A model generated the notes under the pieces. The model saw nothing but the letters and a program-made list of their open reading frames with translations, did no database searches and was not told where the DNA came from. The translations under genes and the position numbers were made by a program. A stretch of 32,168 bases of DNA from Actinomycetota bacterium (GTDB lineage Bacteria; Actinomycetota; Actinomycetes; Actinomycetales; Microbacteriaceae), in the NCBI GenBank assembly GCA_018268515.1, contig JAFDWK010000012.1:1-32168 (forward strand), written 5' to 3'. Shown here piece by piece: positions 7,451 through 15,827 of the stretch (positions are counted from its first letter, which is position 1; every line of letters begins with the position of its first letter).

Positions 7451-7465
7451 GATTCCGACGGAATC
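7451..7465. promoter_or_regulatory. short palindrome in the divergent promoter region
   Basis: GATTCC-gac-GGAATC is a perfect 6-bp inverted repeat with 3-nt spacing, located between the oxidoreductase (minus) and LuxR (plus) genes. Size and position suit a dimeric regulator, possibly the neighbouring LuxR protein itself. A single site is weak evidence. Confidence 0.3.
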
Positions 7466-7530
7466 GTCAGGTCCGCAGTACCCGGAGCGGATCCGTCCGG
7501 TGCCTCACTCCCGGCGGGGTCCCCGCGCTC

Positions 7531-7566
7531 TTGTCCCCAGCGCCCGACCGGGAAGATACTGTGCAC
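7531..7566 (+). promoter_or_regulatory. candidate leaderless promoter of the LuxR-family gene
   Basis: TTGTCC (7531-7536) and GATACT (7555-7560) are separated by 18 nt and resemble sigma-70 -35 and -10 boxes. The next expected transcription start falls on the ATG at 7567, which would give a leaderless mRNA. A gggaag at 7550-7555 could alternatively act as RBS for the GTG at 7561. The TTG at 7531 is in frame, but it is part of the proposed -35 box. Confidence 0.45.
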
Positions 7567-9177
7567 ATGGCGATCCGCAGCGCGGCCGTCGTGGACTGGA
7601 CGGGGCGATTCGAGCAGCTCATCGCACGCGAGGCGCAGCTGGGTGCAGACGAGCTGGACGAGCTCGGCCAGGCCGCCTGGTTCACGGGCAGAGACGAGGT
7701 CAGCCACCGCGCCTGGGAGCGCGCGCATCTGCGCCACCTCGACGACGGGAACCTCGCCGCGGCCGTGCGCTGCGTGTTCTGGCTCGGCTTCACACTCCGC
7801 GAGCACGGGGAGGAGGTGCTGGCGCGCACCTGGATGGGCCGGCTGCTCGAGCTGTGCGCGCGGCCGGAGGCGGATGCCCGCACCGAGGCCTATCGCGAGC
7901 TGTGCGGAGCCGCGGCCCGGTACGGTCAGGGCGACGTCGAGGGATCCGTTCCGCAGTATCGCCGGGCGACCGAGCTGGCCGCCGCCACGGACGACGGCGA
8001 TCTCGACGCCCTCGCCACGATGGGCCTGGGGCGCGCCCTCGTCGACCTCGGTCGCCTCGAGGAGGGTTTCGCCTGCCTCGACCAGGTGATGCTCATGATC
8101 GGATCCGGGCGGGTCAGCGACCGCGCCGCGGGGCCCGCGTTCTGCTCGGTCGTCGCGGGGCTGCTCGCACGCGGCGACCTGGAGCGGGCCCGGGTGTGGA
8201 CCCGCGACCTCGGCGACTGGTGCGACACGCAGCGCGGGCTGGAGCCGTTCCGCGGCGAATGCACGCTGCATCGCGCCACCGTCATGCAGCTGGGCGGGGA
8301 GTGGGGCGCGGCGGCGAAGGCCGCGGAGCAGGTGTGCCGCACCGAGACGCGCGCCGAGACCCTCGGCAACGCCTGGTACCGCGCGGCCGAGCTGCACCGC
8401 GTGGCCGGCCGGGCGGCGGCGGCCCGCGACGCGTACCGCGAGGCGGCGGCGATCGGGCGCGAGGTGCAGCCCGGACTCGCGCTGCTGCACCGCGACGCCG
8501 GGGAGCTCGAGACGGCGTGGTCGGGCCTGTCCCGGGCGCGCGCGAGTGCGCTCGGCCCGGCGGATCGCGTCGACGTGCTCGCCGCGGCCGTGACCGTCGC
8601 CCTGGACCGGGGTCGGATCGCCGAGGCCCGCGCCGCGACCGAGGAGCTCGCCGCGTGCGCCGCCGCCTTCGACTCCCTGTGCCTGCACGCCCAATCCGCG
8701 CAGGCCCGCGGTGAGGTGGCGCTGCGGGAGGGACGCCCCGCCGACGCTCTCCCGCTGCTGCGCGCGGCCTGGCTGGACTGGCGGAGGCTGGACGCCCCAC
8801 ATCAGGCGGCGCTCGTGCGCATCGCGATCGGATCCGCCGCCCGCGCGGCCGGCGACGAGGAGGGGGCGCAACTCGAGTTCGATGCGGCGAGGGCGGTGCT
8901 CGAGGGGCTCGGCGCGGTGCCGGATCTCGCCCGGCTGGAACGGCTCGCCACGACGACGCACCGGGAGGCGGCGGATCCCGGGCTCAGCCGTCGCGAGCGC
9001 GAGGTGCTCGAGCTCGTCGCTCAGGGGTGGTCGAACCATCGCATCGCCGAGCATCTGTTCCTCAGCGATCGCACCGTCGCCCGGCACGTCGGCAGCATCC
9101 TCAGCAAGCTCGACGTGCCCTCGCGCTCGGCCGCGACCGCTTACGCCTACACGCACGGGCTGGTCGCGACGGTCTGA
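7567..9177 (+). CDS. LuxR-family transcriptional regulator with long helical N-terminal region
   Basis: A 536-aa protein if started at the ATG at 7567. The last about 65 residues are a LuxR/GerE helix-turn-helix: LSRREREVLELVAQGWSNHR, then IAEHLFLSDRTVARHVGSIL and SKLDVPSRSA. The preceding about 460 residues are Ala/Arg/Leu-rich helical repeats of TPR type, such as DLDALATMGLGRALVDLGRL. It resembles the C-terminal half of LAL/MalT-type regulators but has no Walker A motif or P-loop ATPase domain. It is probably a ligand- or partner-responsive regulator; its target is unknown. The 3' end including the stop codon is partly duplicated at 9177-9202. Confidence 0.88.
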   Translation: MAIRSAAVVDWTGRFEQLIAREAQLGADELDELGQAAWFTGRDEVSHRAWERAHLRHLDDGNLAAAVRCVFWLGFTLREHGEEVLARTWMGRLLELCARPEADARTEAYRELCGAAARYGQGDVEGSVPQYRRATELAAATDDGDLDALATMGLGRALVDLGRLEEGFACLDQVMLMIGSGRVSDRAAGPAFCSVVAGLLARGDLERARVWTRDLGDWCDTQRGLEPFRGECTLHRATVMQLGGEWGAAAKAAEQVCRTETRAETLGNAWYRAAELHRVAGRAAAARDAYREAAAIGREVQPGLALLHRDAGELETAWSGLSRARASALGPADRVDVLAAAVTVALDRGRIAEARAATEELAACAAAFDSLCLHAQSAQARGEVALREGRPADALPLLRAAWLDWRRLDAPHQAALVRIAIGSAARAAGDEEGAQLEFDAARAVLEGLGAVPDLARLERLATTTHREAADPGLSRREREVLELVAQGWSNHRIAEHLFLSDRTVARHVGSILSKLDVPSRSAATAYAYTHGLVATV

Positions 9178-9202
9178 CGCGCCCGGGCTGGTCGCAACGG
9201 TC
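9151..9202 (+). repeat. duplication of the 3' end of the LuxR gene
   Basis: The 18-mer GGGCTGGTCGCGACGGTC at 9157-9174 recurs at 9185-9202 with one change, offset by 28 nt. The flanking 'acgc' is also shared. The stop codon lies between the copies, so the second copy is untranslated. This looks like a small tandem duplication by slippage. Confidence 0.7.
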
Positions 9203-9509
9203 CCACGTGCCGGCGTGATGGCAGGGCTCGATACGTCCGCCGGATCCGGACGCGCCGCGTGCCGGCCGGATCCGGAAGCGCCGCGTGCCGAACTCCGTCG
9301 ATTCGGGGCGCGCCGGGCTCGGAACGGCGTGCCGAAGCCGGACTCGGAATGGCGCGCCGAAGCCGGGACCGACCGCGTTCGGCACCACCGACGAGAGACG
9401 ACGTGCTCCCGAATTGGTCATTTCTGCCGATGCCGGCCACTCTGTCCCGCCCGTACCGTGCCGGGAGAACCGGAGAACCCGAGACGAGGGCTCCGAGGAG
9501 GAGGCCATC
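9203..9509. repeat. intergenic region with degenerate ~25-bp repeats
   Basis: No gene was recognised in this gap between the LuxR and flavoprotein genes. From about 9239 to 9368 it holds degenerate copies of a ~25-nt unit around 'ccggatccggaagcgccgcgtgccg': two close copies at 9239-9290, then 'ctcggaacggcgtgccgaagccgg' and 'ctcggaatggcgcgccgaagccgg' at about 9319-9368. A GAGGAGGAGG run at about 9494-9503 is the RBS of the next gene. Confidence 0.55.
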
Positions 9510-10598
9510 ATGTCCACGACACTCGACCTGGCCATCGTCGGCGCGGGCGCCGCGGGTCTGCATACCGCCCGCCGCGCGATGCACCGCGGAGCGAGGATCG
9601 GGGTCTTCGACGCGCATGCGCGCATCGGCGACTCCTGGCGCGAGCGCTACCGGTCTCTGCGCCTGTTCACCCCGCGGCGCTGGGCGGAGCTGCCCGGTCT
9701 GCGGCTCGACATCGGCGTGTTCGACTACCCCACCGCGACCCAGTTCGCCGACTATCTGGAGCGGTACGCCGCGACGTTCGAGATCCCGGTGCGCACCGCC
9801 ACCCGGGTGCAGCGGCTCTCGGTCGAGCCGGACGGACGGTTCCGCCTCGAGCTCGGCACCGGGGAGGACGTGGTCGCGGAGAAGGTGGTGGTGGCCGCAG
9901 GCGCCCACCACCGGCCGATCGTCCCGCGATTCGCGGCCGACCTGGATCCGACGATCCGGCAGCTGCACTCGCTCGAGTACCAGGGTCCGGAGGACTTCGC
10001 GGCCGGGACGGTGCTCGTGGTGGGCGCCGCCAACTCCGGCACCGACCTCGCCCTCGACGCCGCCGCGGCGATGCACGAGACCGTCATCGCCGGGCGCAAT
10101 CCCGGTCAGATCCCCGGCCGCATCGACACCCCGATCGGCAACCTGATCAGCAGCATCTTCATCCGGCGACTGCGCAACTTCACGAGCGACACGGAGAAGG
10201 GACGACAGGAGTGGGAGCTGCGACGCGGGCACGGCGTCAATCTGGTGCGCAATCACATGTCGGATCTGCGCAAGGCAGGGATCCGGCAGGTCGGACGTGT
10301 CGCCACGGTCGAGGACGGCCTCCCTGTGCTTGAGGACGGCGAGCGCCTGCATCCGGCGACGATCATCTGGGCGACCGGATCGCGCCCGATCCTGAACTGG
10401 ATCGACATCCCCGGCTTCGCAGACGAAGAAGGCGTCCGGCATGAGCGCGGGATCTCCACGGTCGTACCGAGGCTCGCGTTCATGGGGCTGCCGTTCCAGT
10501 ACTCGATCGCGTCACCGACCCTCATGGGCATGGGCCGCGACGCCGACTACGTGGTCGAGCACCTGCTGCAGCCCGCGCCTGCGCTGCGCGCGGCGTGA
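9510..10598 (+). CDS. CzcO/YUCCA-like FAD-dependent oxidoreductase
   Basis: A 362-aa flavoprotein. The N-terminal FAD dinucleotide site is AIVGAGAAGLHTARR (Gly11-x-Gly-x-x-Gly16), followed by GDSWRERYRSLRLFTPR, which is typical of flavin monooxygenase-like proteins. A second nucleotide site near residue 172, VVGAANSGTDLALD, has Ala-Ala where the NADPH motif normally has Ala-Gly. The C-terminal IIWATGSRP closes the FAD domain. It is annotated in relatives as a potassium-transport or monooxygenase flavoprotein without proven substrate. The start is the ATG at 9510 with a strong GAGGAGG RBS. An upstream in-frame extension to 9285 lies in repeat sequence and was rejected. It converges on hsdR across a 38-nt gap in which no clear terminator was seen. 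Confidence 0.87.
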   Translation: MSTTLDLAIVGAGAAGLHTARRAMHRGARIGVFDAHARIGDSWRERYRSLRLFTPRRWAELPGLRLDIGVFDYPTATQFADYLERYAATFEIPVRTATRVQRLSVEPDGRFRLELGTGEDVVAEKVVVAAGAHHRPIVPRFAADLDPTIRQLHSLEYQGPEDFAAGTVLVVGAANSGTDLALDAAAAMHETVIAGRNPGQIPGRIDTPIGNLISSIFIRRLRNFTSDTEKGRQEWELRRGHGVNLVRNHMSDLRKAGIRQVGRVATVEDGLPVLEDGERLHPATIIWATGSRPILNWIDIPGFADEEGVRHERGISTVVPRLAFMGLPFQYSIASPTLMGMGRDADYVVEHLLQPAPALRAA

Positions 10599-10636
10599 CG
10601 GCTGGCGGTGTGGGCGGCGGCTGGCCTACAGACCGC

Positions 10637-13600
10637 TCACTGCAAAGCACCCCTGTCGCGGTCCTCTGCGTAGCGCGGCGCCATCGACTCCATCTGGTCC
10701 ATGACGAGCTTGATCGCCTCGGGCTGCTTGTCGGGCGGGTACTTGTACTTCACGAGCAGCCGCTTGATCGAGGAGCGGAGCTTCGCGCGCACGTCGTCAC
10801 GCACCGTCCAGTCCGTGCGCACGTCGCGGCGCATCACCGCGACGAGTTCGCGCGCGATCTGAGCCAGCACATCCTCGCCCTGAACCGACACGGCCGACTC
10901 GTTCTGCGCCACGGCGTCGTAGAAGGCCAGCTCGTCCTGTGACAGCGGCGGTGAGAAGCGCTCGCCGCGCGACGCTTCCGCAGCGACGTCCTTCGCGAGA
11001 GCCACGAGCTCGGCGATGACCTCGGCGGCCGTGAGCTGCTGATTGGTGTAGCGCTTCATGATCTCGGCGATGCGCTCGGAGAATGCGCGTTGCCGCACCA
11101 GGTTGCCCCGGGTCGCCGCGGCTCCCGCCTCGACGAGCGAGGCACGCAACGCCTCGATCGCGAGATGCGGGTTGGGCGCCGCCTGCGCCTTCGCCAGGAA
11201 CTCGGGCCCGAGATCACCGAGCGAAAGCCGCGGCAGCCCCGCCGCATCGTAGATGTCGAGGACGTCTCCCGGCGCGATCGCCTCGGCGACGAGCTGACCC
11301 AGCAGTCGCTGGATGTCATCGGGGATCGGCTCGTCACGGGCCTGGCGCTCGGCCGCGTCGTACTTCGCCATCCAGACGCGCACTTCTTCGTAGAACCCGA
11401 TCTCCTGCCGCAGATCGGCGAGGCTGTCCTGACCGGATGAGAGCGCCCATGCCCGTGCCAGTGCGCCACTGGCCGCGCGGAAGCGGGCCTTGAGCGTCTC
11501 CGGCCCCAGATCCGGGGCGTTGAGCGGGTTGGCGGGGTCGCGGAGGTAGTTCGTGGCCATCGTCGCCGCGGTCCTCCAGCTGCGCGGACCCCCCTTGGCA
11601 ACCACTGCCTCCCAGTCGCAGCCGGCCAGCATGTCGCGGATCAAGAGGATGAGCTCGTCCGCGATCTCCCTCGCCTTCTCGGCGACATCACGGCCGATCG
11701 GGCGGTTCTCCTGATCCGTGGGCGTGTACTCGGCGAGCGCCTTGGCGAGATTGTCGGCCAGGGGCGCGTATGCGACGAGCAGTCCATCTCGCTTGCCACG
11801 GAATGTGCGGTTGACCCGCGCGAGCGTCTGCATGAGCAGCGCGCCCTTGAGCGGCCGGTCGAGATACAGCGTGTGCAGGGGCGGCGCGTCGAAGCCGGTG
11901 AGCATCATGTCTTTGACGATCACGAGTTCGAGCTCGTCTCCCGGATCCTTCAGCCTCTTCTTGATCGCGGCGTTCTCGGAATCGCGGCGCACATGATCGC
12001 TCACCGGGGGCTGGTCGGTCGCACTGCCCGAATAGACGACCTTGATCTTGCCGGCGTCGAGCGCATCGGAATGCCAGTCGGGCCGGAGCGCGACGATCGC
12101 GTCGTAGAGCCGGGCGCAGATCTCCCGGGTGCCACCGACGATGAGCGCCTTGCCCGGCGACTCGATGAACGGGAGCATGCGGGCGCGCCGCTCTTCCCAG
12201 TGGGTGACGAGATCCTTTGCGAGCCGCTCGATGCGCGCCGGCGCACCATAGACGGCGTTGACGACGGCGACGGAGGCCTCGAGCTGTGCCCGCTCGGTGT
12301 CGTCGAGCCCGACCGTGTATTCGTCGGCGGCGCGATCGATGTCCTCCTCGCTCGCGCCCGCCGCGAAGCCCACCTTGAGAAGCCGCGGCTCGAAGTACAC
12401 GGGAACGGTCGCGCCGTCGTCGACGGCACGGGTCAGGTCGTAGATGTCGATGTAGTCGCCGAAGACGTCCTGCGTGTTGCGCTCGGCGAACGAGATCGGC
12501 GTGCCGGTGAACGCGATGAGCGTCGCATGCGGCAGGGCGTCGCGCAGGTGGCGTGCATAGCCGTCGAGGTCGTCGTAGTGGCTGCGATGGGCCTCGTCGA
12601 CGATGAGGATCACGTTGCGACGATCGGTCAGCAGCGGATGCCGGCTCCCCGCCGCCTTCTCGGTCTCACTCAGCCCGAACTTCTGCAGGGTCGTGAAGTA
12701 GATGCCGCCCGTGACGCGGTTGCGCAGCTCGTCGCGCAGCTGCGCCCGCTCGCGCACCTGCACGGGCTTCTCGGCGAGCAGCAGACTGCGATCGAACGTC
12801 GCGAACAGCTGACCGTCGAGCTCATTGCGGTCGGTGACGACGATGATCGTCGGGTTCTTGAGCTTCGCCTGCCGCGACACCAGGTTGGCGTAGAGCTCCA
12901 TCTCCATGGACTTTCCGGATCCCTGGGTGTGCCAGACCACTCCGGCTTTGCCATTCGACTCCACCGCCTGGACCGTTCTGCCGAGGGCCTTCGTCACGGC
13001 GAAGTACTGATGCGGCTTCGCGATGCGCTTGGCAAGTCCGTCAGGTCCTTCATCGAACGCGGTGAAGTTGCGGACGAGCTGCAGGAAGCGCTCCTGGTTG
13101 TAGAGGCCGGCGAGCGCGTCGTCGATCGGCTGCACGTCGTCGCCGAACTCGATGCGCGGCTGTTCCAGGGGCTTGCCGTCGTCGTCGACGTTCCACGGTG
13201 CGAAGTGGTGGAACGGCGTGAACGGCGTGCCGTAGCGGGCGTCGATCCCGTCGCTCGCCAGCGTGAACACGCAGAATCGGAACGCTGCCGGGAACTCGCG
13301 CAGGTACGTCTGCAGCTGTGCGTGCGCAGCGGCAGCCCCGACCCCCGCGGCCCCGGCCCGCTTCAGCTCCATGATGCTGAGCGGCATCCCGTTCACGTAG
13401 AGCACGATGTCGAAGCGCCGATGGAGATCGCCCTGCCGGATCGTCACCTGGTTGACCGCGAGCCAGTCGTTGTCGGACGGATCCGTCGAGAGCAGTCGAA
13501 GTCTCAGGTTCTGCTCGACGCCGTCATCGTCGATGTAGCTCAGCGGGTAGCCACCGACGAGATACGTGTGGATCCGATAGTTCTCGGTGATCGCGTCCTG

Positions 13601-13834
13601 AGAGGTGGGCGTGGCGATCTCGCCGACCGCCTGCTGCAGATACGGCACCGGAACCGCGGGATTGAGCCGGCGGAGCGCCTCGAGCAGCCGCGGCCGGATC
13701 AGCAGTTCGTCCCACGTCTCCCGCTCACCGCTTCCGGGCGCGATCTGCTCACCGCGCAGGGGCCGCCAGTCGAGCGGCTGCGACAGCAGCTCGAGGGCCT
13801 GGTCCTCCCAGTCGGATTCCGCGAACCCGGTCAT
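10637..13834 (-). CDS. hsdR: Type I restriction enzyme R subunit (HsdR)
   Basis: A 1065-aa motor/nuclease subunit of normal length. The N-terminal PD-(D/E)xK nuclease shows Asp142 in RFDIVLYVNG and Glu156-x-Lys158 in MELKRAG. The SF2 translocase has Walker A HTQGSGKS (about 302-309), DEAH at about 413-416, AFTGTP, and LLMQTLARVNRTFRG as motif VI. The C-terminal helical domain, which docks on HsdM2HsdS, is present. All key residues are intact, so it should be active with HsdM and HsdS. The start ATG has an RBS (aaggag, about 8 nt upstream). Unusually, it is more than 6.5 kb from hsdS, with seven minus-strand and plus-strand accessory genes between. It probably has its own promoter in the 54-bp gap shared with the HipA_2 gene. 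Confidence 0.96.
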   Translation of the reverse strand: MTGFAESDWEDQALELLSQPLDWRPLRGEQIAPGSGERETWDELLIRPRLLEALRRLNPAVPVPYLQQAVGEIATPTSQDAITENYRIHTYLVGGYPLSYIDDDGVEQNLRLRLLSTDPSDNDWLAVNQVTIRQGDLHRRFDIVLYVNGMPLSIMELKRAGAAGVGAAAAHAQLQTYLREFPAAFRFCVFTLASDGIDARYGTPFTPFHHFAPWNVDDDGKPLEQPRIEFGDDVQPIDDALAGLYNQERFLQLVRNFTAFDEGPDGLAKRIAKPHQYFAVTKALGRTVQAVESNGKAGVVWHTQGSGKSMEMELYANLVSRQAKLKNPTIIVVTDRNELDGQLFATFDRSLLLAEKPVQVRERAQLRDELRNRVTGGIYFTTLQKFGLSETEKAAGSRHPLLTDRRNVILIVDEAHRSHYDDLDGYARHLRDALPHATLIAFTGTPISFAERNTQDVFGDYIDIYDLTRAVDDGATVPVYFEPRLLKVGFAAGASEEDIDRAADEYTVGLDDTERAQLEASVAVVNAVYGAPARIERLAKDLVTHWEERRARMLPFIESPGKALIVGGTREICARLYDAIVALRPDWHSDALDAGKIKVVYSGSATDQPPVSDHVRRDSENAAIKKRLKDPGDELELVIVKDMMLTGFDAPPLHTLYLDRPLKGALLMQTLARVNRTFRGKRDGLLVAYAPLADNLAKALAEYTPTDQENRPIGRDVAEKAREIADELILLIRDMLAGCDWEAVVAKGGPRSWRTAATMATNYLRDPANPLNAPDLGPETLKARFRAASGALARAWALSSGQDSLADLRQEIGFYEEVRVWMAKYDAAERQARDEPIPDDIQRLLGQLVAEAIAPGDVLDIYDAAGLPRLSLGDLGPEFLAKAQAAPNPHLAIEALRASLVEAGAAATRGNLVRQRAFSERIAEIMKRYTNQQLTAAEVIAELVALAKDVAAEASRGERFSPPLSQDELAFYDAVAQNESAVSVQGEDVLAQIARELVAVMRRDVRTDWTVRDDVRAKLRSSIKRLLVKYKYPPDKQPEAIKLVMDQMESMAPRYAEDRDRGALQ

Positions 13835-13853
13835 GACGATGCTCCTTCACTGC

Positions 13854-13888
13854 TGAGGTCGGTGGTGCAGACCCGGTAGCCTCTGCCC
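13854..13888 (+). promoter_or_regulatory. candidate leaderless promoter of the HipA_2-DUF3037 pair
   Basis: TAGCCT at 13877-13882 lies 6 nt before the ATG at 13889, the geometry of a leaderless actinobacterial transcript. No SD sequence precedes this ATG. The -35 region (around 13854-13859) is poorly conserved. The 54-bp space is shared with the divergent hsdR start, so expression of the two could interfere. Confidence 0.4.
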
Positions 13889-14722
13889 ATGGATGATGCC
13901 TTCGACTCGCTGGACGCGTGGCGTGGGCGGCTCACCGGCCGGCAAGGGCAGGCACCTACGATCGTTCTCCGTGCGCCGCGTGAACGCGCACGGTCATCTG
14001 GCGCGGGCGCGTTCCTCGGCCTGGCTGACGATGGCCGCACGTACTGGGTGAAGGTGCCAGGCAATCCCCAAGGCGACCAGGTTCTCGTGAACGAAGTGAT
14101 CGTCGGGGAGCTCGGCAGGCTGATCGGAGCACCTGTCCGCGAACGTGTGCTCATCAGGATTCCACCGAGCATCTCCCGATGGGACATGTTCCCCGCCGGC
14201 AGGAGTGACGCACCCCTGATCGCCCACGGCTCGCTGCACGTGCCGGGCGCGATCGACGACGACGACCTGCGGTACACGAGGCGAGACGACAATGCGCGTC
14301 GGCAGTCGGCAATGGTCGCCTTGTGGGACCTTTGCCTCGGTGAGGATCCGCAGTGGCTATACGAGACGACAGCCGCGTACTCGATGTGGTCATACGACCA
14401 CGGTCTGTGGTTCACCACCGGCGAGGGCGACTGGGAGGAGTCCGTGCTTCGCCGTCTCGTAACCACCGACGGCACGTTCCCCCATATCCCCACGGGGCTG
14501 GACCGGCGACGGCTGCTCGACGTCGCCGACGCCATCCTCGGTCTGACTCCGGAAGCGCTCCTGTCGGTGATGTCGGCGGTCCCTGTAGAATGGGGGACCG
14601 ATGACAGGAGCCTCGAAGCGATGGCGTGGTTCCTCTTCCGCCGCCGAGAACCGGTAGCGCAGCGGCTCCGGAGACACGCCGAGGCCCCGTCGGGTGGGCA
14701 AGCGACGGGAACTCCGAAATGA
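13889..14722 (+). CDS. HipA_2-family kinase-like protein
   Basis: A 277-aa protein that I assign to the HipA_2 group of HipA-like kinases. A conserved Lys in YWVKVPGNPQG (Lys55) and a Glu in VNEVIVGELGRLIG (Glu69) fit the ATP-anchoring pair. The later YDHGLWF (Asp170) fits the metal-binding DHG-type motif. The catalytic loop, usually an N-x-D-R-H type, reads LGEDPQWLYE (Asp153), so the Asp is kept but neighbouring residues are unusual. HipA kinases phosphorylate proteins and can act as toxins; whether this one is active is open. It overlaps the DUF3037 gene by ATGA. It has no HipB-like antitoxin next to it; DUF3037 takes that position. Confidence 0.7.
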   Translation: MDDAFDSLDAWRGRLTGRQGQAPTIVLRAPRERARSSGAGAFLGLADDGRTYWVKVPGNPQGDQVLVNEVIVGELGRLIGAPVRERVLIRIPPSISRWDMFPAGRSDAPLIAHGSLHVPGAIDDDDLRYTRRDDNARRQSAMVALWDLCLGEDPQWLYETTAAYSMWSYDHGLWFTTGEGDWEESVLRRLVTTDGTFPHIPTGLDRRRLLDVADAILGLTPEALLSVMSAVPVEWGTDDRSLEAMAWFLFRRREPVAQRLRRHAEAPSGGQATGTPK

Positions 14723-15591
14723 GCAGCGCATACCTCTACTGGCTCGTCAGGTACGTGCCCGATGTGGCGCGCGGCGAGCGGGTGAATGTCGCGGTCGTGG
14801 TCGGCTGCGACGGCGGCGACTGGGCGATCCGGGTCGCGCCCGACCTGCGCCGCGCGAGCAGGCTGGGTGGCGATGCGAGCGCGCTTCAGCCCTGGCTCAC
14901 GAGGCTGGAGCGCACGATCCACGACTACGAGCACCCGCCTCTCGATCTCTTCGCGGGTACCGACGATGTCAGCGTGAACCGGGCCTGGCTGGAGCTGCTC
15001 TCGCATCGTTTCAACAACGTGCTTCAGATCAGTGCGGCAACACCCGTCGAAGCGCTCTCGGCGCAGGACGGTGCCGATTTCCTCTTCCCGTTGCTTGTCG
15101 CGACTCCCGCACCGGTGCGCCGGTCGCGCACTCGCGCCAGGCTCGTGCACGATCTCGGGCAGCTCTACGAGCGCACGGCGAGCCTGGAGGTCGGCACGTC
15201 CCTCCTTCGCCGGCCGGAGGCGCTCACCGGCCGACAGCGAGGGCGCTTCGACTTCGCTGTCGTCGACGACGATGTCGACCAGCTGTCGCAGGCGTTCGCC
15301 TTCGACGTCCGCAATCTCGACACCCTCGAGCAGGAACTGCAGTCGTGGAACTTCGTCGTCAGCCGCGTGCGTGAAAGCGGTGCGTCGATCACGCACGGCT
15401 CGATTCAGCATCGCGCCGCCGCCGGCGTGCCGGTCGCTGTCGCGTTCCAAGAGCCGAGCGCCCGGGACGACCGCCGCTGGGACATCTTCGAGGCCGCGCG
15501 CGAGGCGTGGGCGGCGCTCGATGTCACCGCCGTTCCGAGCACGGAGCTCGATGCGATCGCTCGCGAGGCGCGGGAGCTCGTGCTGGCGTAG
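14719..15591 (+). CDS. DUF3037 domain protein
   Basis: A 290-aa soluble protein, with the start ATG at 14719 overlapping the upstream stop codon. The N-terminal YLYWLVRYVPDVARGERVNV, with NVAVVV following, is the hallmark of DUF3037. The C-terminal half is Arg- and Glu-rich and helical. Function is unknown. From general knowledge, HipA_2 and DUF3037 genes tend to occur together, which together with the 4-nt overlap suggests that the two work as one unit, perhaps kinase and partner or immunity protein. The position between hsdR and the rest of the island points to defence or addiction. Confidence 0.75.
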   Translation: MSSAYLYWLVRYVPDVARGERVNVAVVVGCDGGDWAIRVAPDLRRASRLGGDASALQPWLTRLERTIHDYEHPPLDLFAGTDDVSVNRAWLELLSHRFNNVLQISAATPVEALSAQDGADFLFPLLVATPAPVRRSRTRARLVHDLGQLYERTASLEVGTSLLRRPEALTGRQRGRFDFAVVDDDVDQLSQAFAFDVRNLDTLEQELQSWNFVVSRVRESGASITHGSIQHRAAAGVPVAVAFQEPSARDDRRWDIFEAAREAWAALDVTAVPSTELDAIAREARELVLA

Positions 15592-15603
15592 CACCGGGCC
15601 TGC

Positions 15604-15640
15604 TACGGGGCCGCCCAGGAGGGCTCCAGGGCCCCCCGTA
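15604..15640 (+). terminator. GC-rich hairpin after the DUF3037 gene
   Basis: TACGGGGCC and GGCCCCCCGTA pair imperfectly around a 17-nt loop, starting 13 nt after the stop. No T-run follows. It is a probable terminator, on position and stability alone. Confidence 0.45.
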
Positions 15641-15670
15641 CCGACGGCGGGATCAGTCATCGAATCCGCA

Positions 15671-15748
15671 ATGCGCGCACCGGCAGGCGCGTACACGGAC
15701 GGGTCCGGAACCATTGATCCACCTTTCATGTTCGCGCCGAAGAAGTAA
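15671..15748 (+). CDS. possible 25-residue peptide or 3' remnant ending in the shared palindrome
   Basis: The ATG at 15671 opens a 25-codon frame whose C-terminus reads GTIDPPFMFAPKK and ends at TAA (15746-15748). It has no convincing RBS. The ending 'AAG AAG TAA' forms one arm of the palindrome at 15737-15777, whose other arm provides 'AAG AAG TAG' for a minus-strand frame. It could be a real small peptide, the tail of a deleted gene, or chance. Low confidence. Confidence 0.2.
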   Translation: MRAPAGAYTDGSGTIDPPFMFAPKK

Positions 15749-15777
15749 CCCAAACGGCGTTTGACCTACTTCTTCGG
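15737..15777. terminator. bidirectional hairpin between converging genes
   Basis: CCGAAGAAGTA (15737-15747) and TACTTCTTCGG (15767-15777) are perfect complements. Inside lies a second short stem, CAAAC-ggc-GTTTG (15751-15763), separated from the outer stem by a symmetric 3x3 internal loop. It sits between the plus-strand DUF3037 gene and the minus-strand GTPase gene, so it most likely terminates both. Confidence 0.65.
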
Positions 15778-15827
15778 ATCCTTTTGCAAACTCTGGCCCA
15801 TCGCGTCGAGCAGTTCGGGCGGTCGCG

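Noticed and set aside
5763-8714. Very long plus-strand open frame (983 codons) opposite the oxidoreductase and LuxR genes
   Set aside because: It runs antisense to the oxidoreductase and out of phase through luxR; it is Arg/Gly/Pro-rich, has no domain and no RBS. High GC makes such shadow frames common.
7444-9156. 570-codon minus-strand frame opposite the LuxR gene
   Set aside because: The plus strand encodes a clear LuxR helix-turn-helix; the minus frame has no recognisable motif.
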